Source of the DNA: Muntiacus reevesi | Taxonomy: Eukaryota > Chordata > Mammalia > Artiodactyla > Cervidae | Length of the DNA: 64,000 bases | Assembly (NCBI RefSeq): GCF_963930625.1 | Contig: NC_089260.1 | Location: 79,818,618 to 79,882,617, forward strand | Direction of reading: 5' to 3' | Part shown: piece after piece, positions 48,709 through 61,200 of the stretch | How positions within the stretch are numbered: position 1 is the stretch's first letter | Layout of the letters: the number at the start of each line of letters is the position of its first letter | The notes under the pieces: generated by a model | Database searches by the model: none | What the model saw: only the letters and a program-made list of their open reading frames with translations | Told to the model about the DNA's origin: nothing | Translations under genes and position numbers: made by a program

Positions 48709-49009
48709 GGCTACAGTACAAGAAACTTCTTTCGGGAATGATAGAGATCAGAAAACCAAATGTACAGCAACCGTTATCAAGGGAAAAGGGGTAATGTTAG
48801 TCACAAGGTCAGGACACAATCCATATCTCAAGAAAGGGGAAGGAGATTAAGCTGTTTTGTCCTAAGGAAAATGTTTACTAAAGGAGACTCATGCTTGCCT
48901 CACACAATGACCTCAGTCCCTGGGAGCAGCGAACTGTTCCGCTTGAAGAGGGACAAAGGATTCATGAGAGACAGCATGTAGGAATCCTCCCATCAAACAT
49001 TCCCTGACA

Positions 49010-49015
49010 CAGGAG
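49010..49015. repeat. Target-site duplication, right (CAGGAG)
   Basis: Follows the LTR end CCCTGACA and continues as TCCTGACGTCGCTG, restoring the satellite motif. It pairs with 41566-41571. Confidence 0.93.
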
Positions 49016-51920
49016 TCCTGACGTCGCTGAACACACCCGTGTTTGGAAGGGCCATCCCCGTCGTAACTCGAGAATATACCACAGGTTCCCGCCGCAACTC
49101 GAGAAAAACCATGAGACTGCCCCTTCGCCGCGAGATGAGGCCCGATTCCCCCACACAGCTTGCAGACCTATTGCGTGCTCCCCATCAAACCCGATAGGAG
49201 CCTTGATTTCCTTGATGGCACTCCAGAGAAACCCCAGGAACACTGTCTCAAGTCTAGAGGGATCCTAAAGTCACTTCACCAACAAGAAACAGCTCCGTGT
49301 ATGCCGAATCATCTCGAGTTGAGAGCTGATTTTCAGGCTTCAAATCAAGAGGAATGCCAACTGTCCACAAGCACCACAAAAGGAGGCTTCTCTCAGCTGT
49401 ACGTCTGGGAGAGGGACGTTGAATTTGCGGCCTCCAGTGTAATCGACGCCGAGATTCCCTGACTCGAAATCAGGACGGAATTCCTGCAGTGACTTAAGGG
49501 CAAGCTGGATTTCATCTCACAAGATGAAGGGATGTCTGGAGCCCCTGGGGAGACACTAGAGAGAGCCCTAGCTCCCTGCCTTTTCTAGAGAGGAGGCCTC
49601 CCGTCCATTGGACTGCTCGAGAGGAACAGGGAGTTCAGTGATTCCAAAGGAGACGATGCCTGACTCCTCTGGAAAATGGACAGGAATCCCAGCATCCCAG
49701 TGGCAACCGGAAAGGGAAAATGGATCTGCCTCCTCACCTAGGGAGGTGTTCCTATGGCCCTTTCACGCCGCGAGGAGACTCCCGAGGGGTCCCTCGCAAG
49801 TGGACAAGAGTCCTGACTTCGAAAAACACGCCCGTGTTTGGAAGTGCCATCCCTGGCGTAACTCGAGAATATACCCCAGGTTCCCGCCGCAACTCGAGAA
49901 AAACCATGAGACTCCCCACTCAACGCGAGATGAGGCCTGATTCCCCTGCACAGCATGCAGAGCAATTGCGTGCTCCCCATCAAACCCGAAAGGAGCCTTG
50001 ATTTGCTTGATGGCACACCAGAGAAACCCCTGGAACACTGTCTCAAGTCTAGAGGGATCCTAAAGTCACGTCACCAATCAGAAACAGCTCCGTGTATTCC
50101 GAATCATCTCGAGATGAGAGCTGATCTCCTGGCTTCAAATCAAGAGGAATGCCAACTGTCCACAAGCACCACAAGAAGAGGCTTCTCGCATCTGTACGTC
50201 TGGTTGAGGGAGTTTGAATTTGCGGCCTCCAGAGGAATCGACCCCGAGATGCCCTGACTCGAAATCAGGTCGGAATTCTTCCAGTGACTTGAGTGCAAGC
50301 TGGATTTCATCTCACAAGATAAAGGAATGTCTGAAGCCCCTGGGGAGACACTAGAGAAAGCCGTAGCTCCCTGCTTTATCTAGAGAGGCGGCCTCCCATC
50401 CATTGGACAGCTCGAGAGGAACACGGAGTTCAATGATTCCAAAGGAGAGGATGCCTGACTCGTCAGGAAAATGGACAGGTATCCCAGGGTCCCAGTGGCA
50501 ACAGGAAAGGGACAATGGGTCTGCGGCCTCACTTCCAGAGGTTTTCCTATGGCCCTTTCAAGCCGCGAGGAGACTCCCGACGGGTCCCTTGCAACTAGAG
50601 AGGAGTCCTGACGTCGCTGAACACACCCGTGTTTGGAAGGGCCATCCCCGTCGTAACTCGAGAATATACCCCAGTTTCCCGCCTCAACTCGAGGAAAACC
50701 ATGAGACTCCCCACTCGCCGCCAGATGAAGCCCGATTTCCCTTCACTGCATGCAGAGCAATTCCGTGCTCCCCATCAAACCCGAAAGGAGCATTGATTTC
50801 CTTGATGGCACTCCAGAGAAACTCAAGGAACTCTCTCTCAAGTCTAGAGGGATCCTGAGGTCACTGCACGAACCAGAAAGAGCTCCGTGCACCCCCAATC
50901 ATCTCGAGGTGAGATCGAATTTCCTGGCTTCAAATCAAGAGAAATGCCAACTGTCCACAAGCTCCACAAGAGGAGGCTTCTCGCAGCTGTACGTCTGGGA
51001 GAGAGAGGTTGAATTTGCGGCCTCCAGTGCAATCAACCCCGAGATGCCCTGACACGAAATCAGGCCGGAATTCTTGCAATGACTTGAGTGCAAGCTGGAT
51101 TTAATCTCACAAGATAAACAGATGTCGGAAACCCCTGGGGAGACACTAGAGAAAACCCTAGCTCCCTGCCTTTTCTAGAGAGTAGGCCTTCCATTCATTG
51201 GACAGCTCGAGAGGAAAACGGAGTTCAGTGATTCCAAAGAAGACAATGCCTGACTCCTCTGGAAAATGGACAGATATTCCAGGATCCCAGTGTCAACAGG
51301 AAAGGGACAAAGGGTCTGCCGCCTCACCTTGAGAGGTTTTCCTATGGCCCTTTCAAGACATAAGGAGACTCGTGAGGGTTTCCTCGCAACTAGACAGGAG
51401 TCCTGACGTCGATGAACACACCCGTGTTTGGAAGGGCCATCCCCGCCGTAACTCGAGAATATACCCCAGGTTCCCCCTGGGACTCGAGAAAAACCATGAG
51501 ACTCCCCCCTCTTCGCGAGATGAGGCCCGATTCCCCTGCACAGCATGCAGAGCAATTGCCGGCTCCCTACCAAATCCGAGAGGAGCATTGAATTCCTTGA
51601 TGGCACTCCAGAGAAACCCCAGGAACACTGTCTCAAGTCTAGAGGGATCCTAAGGTCACTTCACCAACCAGAAAGAGCTCCATGTATTCCGAATCATCTC
51701 GAGCTGAGAGCTGATTTCCTGGCTGCAAATCAAGAGGAATGCCAACTGTCCACTGCACCACAAGAGGAGGCTTCTCGCAGCTGTAAGTCTGGTTGACGGA
51801 GGTTGAATTTGCGGCCTCCAGTGGAATCGACCCCGAGATGCCCTAACACGAAATCAGGACTGAATTCCTGCAGTGGCTTGAGTGCAAGCTGGATTTCATC
51901 TCACAAGATGAACGGATGAT

Positions 51921-54900
51921 TGAAGCCCCTGGAGAGACACTAGAGAAAGCCCTAGCTCCCTGCCTTTTCTAGAGATGCGGACTCCCATCCATTGGACAGT
52001 GCGAGAGGATCACGGAGTTCAACGATTCCAAAGGGGACGATGCCTGACTCCACTGGAAAATGAACAGGAATCCCAGGATCACAGTGGCAACAGAAAAGAG
52101 ATAATGGGTCTGAGGCCTCAACTCCAGAGGTGTTTCTATGGCCCTTTCAAACCGCAAAGAGACTCCCGAGGGGTCCCTCGCAACTAGACAGGAGTCCTGA
52201 CGTCGCTGAACACACCCGGGTTTGGAAGGGCCATCCTCGTCGTAACTCGAGAATATACCCCAGGTTCCCGCCACAATTCGAGAAAAACCATGAGATTCCC
52301 CCCTCGCCGCAAGATGAAGCCCGATTCCCCTGCACTGCGTGCAGAGCAATTCCGTGCTCACTGTCAAACCAGAAAGGAGCCTTGATATCCTTGATGGTAC
52401 TCCAGAGAAATTCAAGGAACACTCTATCAAGTCTAGAGGGATTCTGAGGTCACTGCTGTAAGGAGAAAGAGCTCCGTGTAACCCCAATCATCTCGAGGTG
52501 AGATTGAATTTCCTGGCTTCAAATTAAGAGTTATGCCAACTGTCCACAATCACCACAAGAGGAGGCTTCTCCCAGCTGTACGTCTGGGAGAGGGACGTTG
52601 AATTTATGGCCTACACTGGAAACGACCCCGAGATGCCCTGATTCTAAATCAGGCCGGAATTCTTGCAGTGACTTGAGTGCAAGCTGGATTCCATCTCACA
52701 AGATAAAGGGATGTCTGAAGCCCTGGGGAGACACTAGAGAAAGCCGTAGCTCCCTGCCTTTTCTAGAGAGGCGGCCTGCCATACATTGGACAGCTCGAGA
52801 GGAACACGGAATTCAATGATTCCAAAGGAGACGATGCCTGACTCCTTGGAAAATGGACAGGAATCCCAGGATCCCAGTGGCAACAGGAAAGGGACAATGG
52901 GTCTGCCGCCTCACCTTGAGAGGTTTTCCTATTGCCCTTTCAAGCCGCGAGGAGACTCCCAAGTGGTCCCTCGCAACTAGACAGGAGTCCTGACGTCGCT
53001 GAACACACCCGTGTTTGGAAGGGCCTTCCCTTCGTAACTCGAGAATATACCCCAGTTTCCCGCCACAACTCGAGAAAAACCATGAGACTCCCCACTCGCT
53101 GCGAGATCAGGCCTGATTCCCCTGCACAGTGTGCAGAGCAATTGCGTCCTCCCCATCAAACCCGAAAGGAGCCTTGATTTCCTTGATGGCACTCCTGAGA
53201 ATCACCAGGAAAACTGTCTCAAGTCTAGAGGGATCCTAAAGTCACTTCACCAACCAGAAACAGCTCTGTGTGTTCCGAATCATCCCGAGCTGAGAGCTGA
53301 TTTCCTGGCTTCAAATCAAGAGGAATGCCTACTGTGCACAAGCACCACAAGAGGAGGCTTCTCGCAGCTGTAGGTCTGGTTGAGGGAGGTTGAATTTTAC
53401 GGCCTCTAGTGGAATCGACCCCGAGATGCCCTGACTCGAAATCAGGCCAGAATTCCTGCAGTGACTTGTTTGCAAGCTGGATTTCATCTCACAAGATGAA
53501 GGGATGTCTGAATCCCCTGGGGAGACAGTAGAGAATGCCCTAGCACCCTGCCCTTTCTCGCTAGGTGGTTTCACATCCATTGGACAGTGCGAGAGGAACA
53601 CGGAGTTCAATGATTCCAAACGAGAGGATGCCTGATTCCTCTGGAAAATGGACAGAAAATCCAGAATCCCAGTGGCAACAGGAAAGGGAACCTAGGTCTG
53701 CGGCCTCACCTCGAGAGGTGTTCGTATGGCCCTTTCAAGCCGCGAGGAGACTCCCGAGTGGTCACTCGCAACTAGACAGGAGTCTTGACGTCGCTGAACA
53801 CACCCTTGTTTGGAAGGGCCATCCCCGTCGTAACTCGAGAGTATACACCAGGTTCCCGCTGCAACTCGAGAAAAACCATGAGACTCCCCCCTCGCCGCGA
53901 GATGAGGCCCGATTCCCCTGCACACCATGCAGAGCAATAGCGTGCTCCCCATCAAACCAGAAAGCAGCCTGGATTTCCTTGATGGCACTCAAGAGAAACC
54001 CCAGGAACACTGTCTCAAGTCTAGAGGGACCCAAAAATCACTTCTCCAACAAGAAACAGCTCGGTGTATTCCGAATCACCTCGAGCTGAGAGCTGATTTC
54101 CTGGCTTCCAATCAAGAGGAATGCCAACTGTCCACAAGCACCACAAGAGGAGGCTTCTGGCAGGTGTACGTCTGTTTGAGGGAGGTTGAATTTGCGGCCT
54201 CCAGTGGAATTGACCTGGAGATACCCTGACTCGAAATCAGGCCGGAATTCCTGCAGTGACTGGAGTGCAAGCTGGATTTCATCTCACAAGATGAAGGGAT
54301 GTCTGAAGCCCCTGGGGAGACACTAGAGAATGCCCTAGCACCCTGCACTTTCTCGACAGGTGGCCCCCAATCCATTGGACAGCTCCAGAGGAATACGGAG
54401 TTCAATGATTCCAAAGGAGACGATGCCTGACTCCTTTGGAAAATGGACAGGAATCCCAGGATCCCAGTGACAACAGGAAAGGGCACCTGGGTTTGCGGCC
54501 TCAACTCGAGAGGTGTTCCTATGGCCCTTTCAAGCCTCGAGGAGACTCCCGAGGGTCCCTCGAAACTAAACAGGAGTCCTGACGTCACTAAACACACCCG
54601 TGTTTGGAAGGGCCAACCACGTCGTAACTGGAGAATATACCCCAGGTTCCCGCCGCAACTCTAGAAAAACCATGAGACGATCCCCTCGCCGCGAGATAAA
54701 GTCCGATTCCCCTGCACAGCGTGCAGAGCAATTCCGTTCTCCCCGTCAAACCCGACAGGAGCCTTGATTTCCTTGATGGCACTCCAGAGAAACTCAAGGA
54801 ACACTCTCTCAAGTCTAGAGGGATCCTGAGGTCACTGCAGGAACCAGAAAGAGCTCCGTGTACCCCCAATCATCTCGAGGTGAGAGCGAATTTCCTGGCT

Positions 54901-57900
54901 TCAGATCAAGAGGAATGCCAACTGTCCACCAGCACCACAAGAGGAGGCTTCTCGCAACTGTACGTCTGGGAGAGGGCGTTTGAACTTATGGCCTACAGTG
55001 AAATTGAACCTGAGATGACCTGACTCGAAATCAGGCCGGAATTCTTGCAGTGACTTGAATGCAAGCTGGATTTTATCTCACAAGATAAAGGGATGTCTAA
55101 AGCCCCTCGTGAGACACTACAGAAAGCCCTAGCTCCCTGCCCTTTCTCGACAGGCGGCCTCCCATCAATTGGACAGCTTGAGAGGAGCACGGAGTTCTAT
55201 GATTCCAAAGTTGACTATGCCTGACTCCTCTGGAAAATGGACAGGAGTCCCAGGATCCCAGTGGCAACAGGGAAGTGACAATGGGTCTGCCACCTCATCT
55301 CGAGAGGTTTTCCTATGGCCCTTTCAAGCCACGAGAAGACTCCCAAGGGGTGCCTCGCAACTAGACAGGAGTCCTGACGTCGCTGAGCACACCCGTGTTT
55401 GGAAGCACCATCCCCTTCGAAACTGGAGAATATACCCCAGGTTCACACAGCAACTCGAGAAAAACCATGAGACTGCCCCCTCGCCGAGAGATGAGGCCCG
55501 ATTCCCCTGCACAGCATGCAGAGCAATTGCGTGCTCCTCATCAAACCCGAAAGGATCCTTGATTTCCTTGATGGCACTCCAGAGAAACCCCAGGAACACT
55601 CTCTCAAGTCTAGAGGGATCCTAAAGTCACTTCACCAACCAGAAACAGCTCCATGTATTCCGAATCGTCTCGAGCTGAGAGCTGATTTCCTGGCTTCAAA
55701 TCAAGAGGAATGCCAACTGTCCACAAGCACCACAAGAGGAGGCTTCTGGCAGCTGTACGTCAGGTTGAGGGAGGTTGAAACTGCGGCCTCCAGTGGAATC
55801 AACCCCGAGATGCCCTGACTCCAAATCAGGCCGGAATTCCTGCAGTGACTTGAGTGCAAGCTGGATTTCATCTCACAAGATGAAGGGATGTCTGAAGCCC
55901 CTGTGGAGACACTAGAGAATGCCCTAGCACCCTGCCCTTTCTCGACCAGCGGCCTCCTATCCATTGGACAGCTCGAGAGGAACACGGCGTTCCATGGTTC
56001 AAAAGGAGACGATGCCTGACTCCTCTGGAAGATGGACAGGAATCCCAGGATCCCAGTGGCAACACGAAAGGGAATCTGCGTCTGCGGCCTCACCTTGAGA
56101 GGTTTTCCTATCGCCCTTTCAAGCCGCGAGGAGACTCCCGAGGAGTCCCTCGCAAGTAGACTGGAGTCCTGACGTTGCTGAACACACCCGTGTTTGGAAG
56201 GGCCATCCCCGTCGTAACTCGAGAATATACCCAGGTTCCGCCGCAACTCGAGAAAAACCATGAGACTCCCCACTCGCCCCGAGATGAGGCCCGATTCCGC
56301 TCCACTGCGTGCAGAGCAATTCCGAGCTCCACGTCAAACGCGAAAGGAGCCTTGATTTCCTTGATGGCACTCCAGTGAAACTCAAGGAACACTCTCTCAA
56401 GTCTAGAGGGATCCTGAGGTCACTGCAGGAACCAGAAATAGCTCCGTGTACCCCCAATCATCCCGAGGTGAGAGCGAATTTCCTGGCTTCAAATCAAGAG
56501 GAATGCCAACTGTCCACAAGCACCACAAGAGGAGGCTTCTCGCAGCTCTACGTGTGGGAGAGGAACGTTGAATTTATGGGCTCCACTGGAATCGACCCCG
56601 AGATGCCCTGACTCTAAATCAGGCCGGAATTCTTGCAGTGACTTGACTGCAAGCTGGATTTCATCTCACAAGATAAAGGGATGTCTGAAGCCCCTGGGGA
56701 GACATTAGGGAAATCCCTAGCTCCTTGCCTTTTCTAGAGATGCGGCTTCCCATCAATTGGACAGCTCGAGAGAAACACGGTGTTCAATTATTCCAAAGGA
56801 GACCATGCCTGACTCCTCTGGAAAATGGACAGGAATCCCAGGATCCCAGTGGCAACAGGAAAGGGACAATGGGTCTGCCGCCTCACCTCGAGAGGTTTTC
56901 CTATGGCCCTTTCAAGCCACAAGGAGACTCCCCAAGGGTCCCTCGCAACTAGACAGGAGTCCTGACGTCGCTGAACACACCCGTGTTTGGAAGGGCCATC
57001 CCCGACGTAACTCGAGAATATATCCCAGGTTCCCGCCGCAATTAGAGAAAAACAATGAGACTCGCCCCTCGCCGCGAGATGAGGCCCGATTCCCCTGCAC
57101 AGCATGCAGAGCAATTGCGTTCTCCCCATCAAACCCGAAAGGAGCCTTGATTTCCTTGAAGGCACTCCAGAGAAACCCCAGGAACACTGTCTCAAGTCTA
57201 GAGGGATCCTAAAGCCACTTCACCAAACAGAAACAGCTCCGTGTATTCCGAATCATCTCGAGCTGAGAGCTGATTTCCAGGCTTCAAATCAAGAGGAATG
57301 GCAACTGTCCACAAGCACCACAACAGCAGGCTTCTCGCATCTATACGTCTGGTTGTGGAAGGTTGAAATAGTGGCCTCCAGTGGAATCGACCCCGAGATA
57401 CCCTGACTCGAAATCAGGCTGGAATTCGTGCACTGACGTGAGCGCAAGCTGGATTTCATCTCCCAAGATGAAGGGATGTCTGAAGCCCCTGGGGAGACAC
57501 TAGAGAATTCTCTAGCGCCCTGCCCTTTCTAGACAGGCGGCCTCCCATCCATTGGACGGCTTGAGAGTAACACGGAGTTCAATGATTCCAAAGGAGACGA
57601 TGCCTGACTCCTCTGGAAAATGGACAGGAATCCCAGGATCCCAGTGGCAACAGGAAAGGGAACCTGGGTCTGCGGCCTCACCTCGAGAGTTGTTCCTATG
57701 GCCCTTTCAAGCCGCAAGGAGACTCCCGAGGGGTCCCTCGCAACTAGACAGGAGTCGTGATGTCGCTGAACACACCCGTGTTTGGAAGGGCCATCCCCGC
57801 CATAACTCGAGAATGTACCCCAGGTTCCCTCCGCAACTCGAGAAAAACCATGAGACTCCCCCCTCGCCATGGGATGAAGCCCGATTTCCCTGCACTGCAT

Positions 57901-58275
57901 GCAGAGCAATTCCGTGCTCCCCGTCAAACCAGAAAGGAGCCTTGATTTCCTTGATTACACTCCAGAGAACCTCAAGGAACACTCTCTCAAGCCTAGAGGC
58001 ATCCTGAGGTCACTGCAGGAAACAGAAAGAGCTCCGTGTACCCCCAATTATCTCAAGGTGAGAGCGAATTTCCTGGCTTCAAATCAAGAGGAATGCCAAC
58101 TGTCCACCAGCACCACAAGAGGAGGCTTCTCGTAGCTGGACGTCTGGGAGAGGGACGTTGAATTTATGGGCTCCACTGGAATCGACCCGGAGATGCCCTG
58201 ACTCTTAATCAGGCCGGAATTCTTCCAGTGTCTTGAGTGCAAGCTGGATTTCATCACACAAGATAAAGGGATGTC
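51921..58275. repeat. 8-monomer higher-order repeat, 6355 bp, copy 1
   Basis: Every landmark recurs exactly 6355 bp later (52187/58542, 52980/59335, 53775/60130, 54569/60924, 55364/61719, 56159/62514, 56952/63307). By eye the copies differ at only a handful of positions, except for a cluster at 54680-54718. The left edge is placed at 51921, where close identity with 58276 begins; the sequence before it (ending GATGAACGGATGAT) differs from its counterpart (ending GATAAAGGGATGTC). Unit length equals eight monomers of ~794 bp. Confidence 0.92.
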
Positions 58276-61200
58276 TGAAGCCCCTGGAGAGACACTAGAG
58301 AAAGCCCTAGCTCCCTGCCTTTTCTAGAGATGCGGACTCCCATCCATTGGACAGTGCGAGAGGATCACGGAGTTCAACGATTCCAAAGGGGACGATGCCT
58401 GACTCCACTGGAAAATGAACAGGAATCCCAGGATCACAGTGGCAACAGAAAAGAGACAATGGGTCTGAGGCCTCAACTCCAGAGGTGTTTCTATGGCCCT
58501 TTCAAACCGCAAAGAGACTCCCGAGGGGTCCCTCGCAACTAGACAGGAGTCCTGACGTCGCTGAACACACCCGTGTTTGGAAGGGCCATCCTCGTCGTAA
58601 CTCGAGAATATACCCCAGGTTCCCGCCACAATTCGAGAAAAACCATGAGATTCCCCCCTCGCCGCAAGATGAAGCCCGATTCCCCTGCACTGCGTGCAGA
58701 GCAATTCCGTGCTCACTGTCAAACCAGAAAGGAGCCTTGATATCCTTGATGGTACTCCAGAGAAATTCAAGGAACACTCTATCAAGTCTAGAGGGATTCT
58801 GAGGTCACTGCTGTAAGGAGAAAGAGCTCCGTGTAACCCCAATCATCTCGAGGTGAGATTGAATTTCCTGGCTTCAAATTAAGAGTTATGCCAACTGTCC
58901 ACAATCACCACAAGAGGAGGCTTCTCCCAGCTGTACGTCTGGGAGAGGGACGTTGAATTTATGGCCTGCACTGGAAACGACCCCGAGATGCCCTGATTCT
59001 AAATCAGGCCGGAATTCTTGCAGTGACTTGAGTGCAAGCTGGATTCCATCTCACAAGATAAAGGGATGTCTGAAGCCCTGGGGAGACACTAGAGAAAGCC
59101 GTAGCTCCCTGCCTTTTCTAGAGAGGCGGCCTGCCATACATTGGACAGCTCGAGAGGAACACGGAATTCAATGATTCCAAAGGAGACGATGCCTGACTCC
59201 TTGGAAAATGGACAGGAATCCCAGGATCCCAGTGGCAACAGGAAAGGGACAATGGGTCTGCCGCCTCACCTTGAGAGGTTTTCCTATTGCCCTTTCAAGC
59301 CGCGAGGAGACTCCCAAGTGGTCCCTCGCAACTAGACAGGAGTCCTGACGTCGTTGAACACACCCGTGTTTGGAAGGGCCTTCCCTTCGTAACTCGAGAA
59401 TATACCCCAGTTTCCCGCCACAACTCGAGAAAAACCATGAGACTCCCCACTCGCTGCGAGATCAGGCCTGATTCCCCTGCACAGTGTGCAGAGCAATTGC
59501 GTCCTCCCCATCAAACCCGAAAGGAGCCTTGATTTCCTTGATGGCACTCCTGAGAATCACCAGGAAAACTGTCTCAAGTCTAGAGGGATCCTAAAGTCAC
59601 TTCACCAACCAGAAACAGCTCTGTGTGTTCCGAATCATCCCGAGCTGAGAGCTGATTTCCTGGCTTCAAATCAAGAGGAATGCCTACTGTGCACAAGCAC
59701 CACAAGAGGAGGCTTCTCGCAGCTGTAGGTCTGGTTGAGGGAGGTTGAATTTTACGGCCTCTAGTGGAATCGACCCCGAGATGCCCTGACTCGAAATCAG
59801 GCCAGAATTCCTGCAGTGACTTGTTTGCAAGCTGGATTTCATCTCACAAGATGAAGGGATGTCTGAATCCCCTGGGGAGACAGTAGAGAATGCCCTAGCA
59901 CCCTGCCCTTTCTCGCTAGGTGGTTTCACATCCATTGGACAGTGCGAGAGGAACACGGAGTTCAATGATTCCAAACGAGAGGATGCCTGATTCCTCTGGA
60001 AAATGGACAGAAAATCCAGAATCCCAGTGGCAACAGGAAAGGGAACCTAGGTCTGCGGCCTCACCTCGAGAGGTGTTCGTATGGCCCTTTCAAGCCGCGA
60101 GGAGACTCCCGAGTGGTCACTCGCAACTAGACAGGAGTCTTGACGTCGCTGAACACACCCTTGTTTGGAAGGGCCATCCCCGTCGTAACTCGAGAGTATA
60201 CACCAGGTTCCCGCTGCAACTCGAGAAAAACCATGAGACTCCCCCCTCGCCGCGAGATGAGGCCCGATTCCCCTGCACACCATGCAGAGCAATAGCGTGC
60301 TCCCCATCAAACCAGAAAGCAGCCTGGATTTCCTTGATGGCACTCAAGAGAAACCCCAGGAACACTGTCTCAAGTCTAGAGGGACCCAAAAATCACTTCT
60401 CCAACAAGAAACAGCTCGGTGTATTCCGAATCACCTCGAGCTGAGAGCTGATTTCCTGGCTTCCAATCAAGAGGAATGCCAACTGTCCACAAGCACCACA
60501 AGAGGAGGCTTCTGGCAGGTGTACGTCTGTTTGAGGGAGGTTGAATTTGCGGCCTCCAGTGGAATTGACCTGGAGATACCCTGACTCGAAATCAGGCCGG
60601 AATTCCTGCAGTGACTGGAGTGCAAGCTGGATTTCATCTCACAAGATGAAGGGATGTCTGAAGCCCCTGGGGAGACACTAGAGAATGCCCTAGCACCCTG
60701 CACTTTCTCGACAGGTGGCCCCCAATCCATTGGACAGCTCCAGAGGAATACGGAGTTCAATGATTCCAAAGGAGACGATGCCTGACTCCTTTGGAAAATG
60801 GACAGGAATCCCAGGATCCCAGTGACAACAGGAAAGGGCACCTGGGTTTGCGGCCTCAACTCGAGAGGTGTTCCTATGGCCCTTTCAAGCCTCGAGGAGA
60901 CTCCCGAGGGTCCCTCGAAACTAAACAGGAGTCCTGACGTCACTAAACACACCCGTGTTTGGAAGGGCCAACCACGTTGTAACTGGAGAATATACCCCAG
61001 GTTCCCGCCGCAACTCTAGAAAAACCATGAGACGCTCCCCTCGCTGCGAAATGAAGCCCGATTCCCCTGCACTGCGTGCAGAGCAATTCCGTTCTCCCCG
61101 TCAAACCCGACAGGAGCTTTGATTTCCTTGATGGCACTCCAGAGAAACTCAAGGAACACTCTCTCAAGTCTAGAGGGATCCTGAGGTCACTGCAGGAACC

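Larger units (their letters stand above)
41572..49009 (-). mobile_element. Defective class II (beta-like) endogenous retrovirus
   Basis: A 7438-bp provirus inserted in the satellite, with transcription direction on the minus strand. Evidence: two ~467-bp LTRs with TG...CA ends, a 6-bp target duplication, a primer site perfectly complementary to tRNA-Lys3, a polypurine tract, and recognisable gag, dUTPase-protease, reverse transcriptase, integrase-tail and env pieces in the expected order. A dUTPase domain fused to protease, a CCHC zinc knuckle and a 6-bp duplication are together typical of betaretrovirus-like elements. No gene is complete. Most of pol is absent and replaced by AT-rich DNA. 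The LTRs differ at about fifteen positions by eye (~97% identity), suggesting insertion a few million years ago; that date is an inference from typical mammalian rates. Confidence 0.95.
48543..49009 (-). repeat. 5' LTR of the provirus
   Basis: On the minus strand it begins TGTCAGGGAATG and ends CCCCAACA. It contains a TATA-type box (48701-48708), an ATTAAA polyadenylation signal (48681-48686) and a pyrimidine-rich (TC)n tract in the part read last, which would be U5. The primer site follows two bases downstream. Compared with the other LTR I count about fourteen substitutions and one single-base length difference. Confidence 0.93.
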
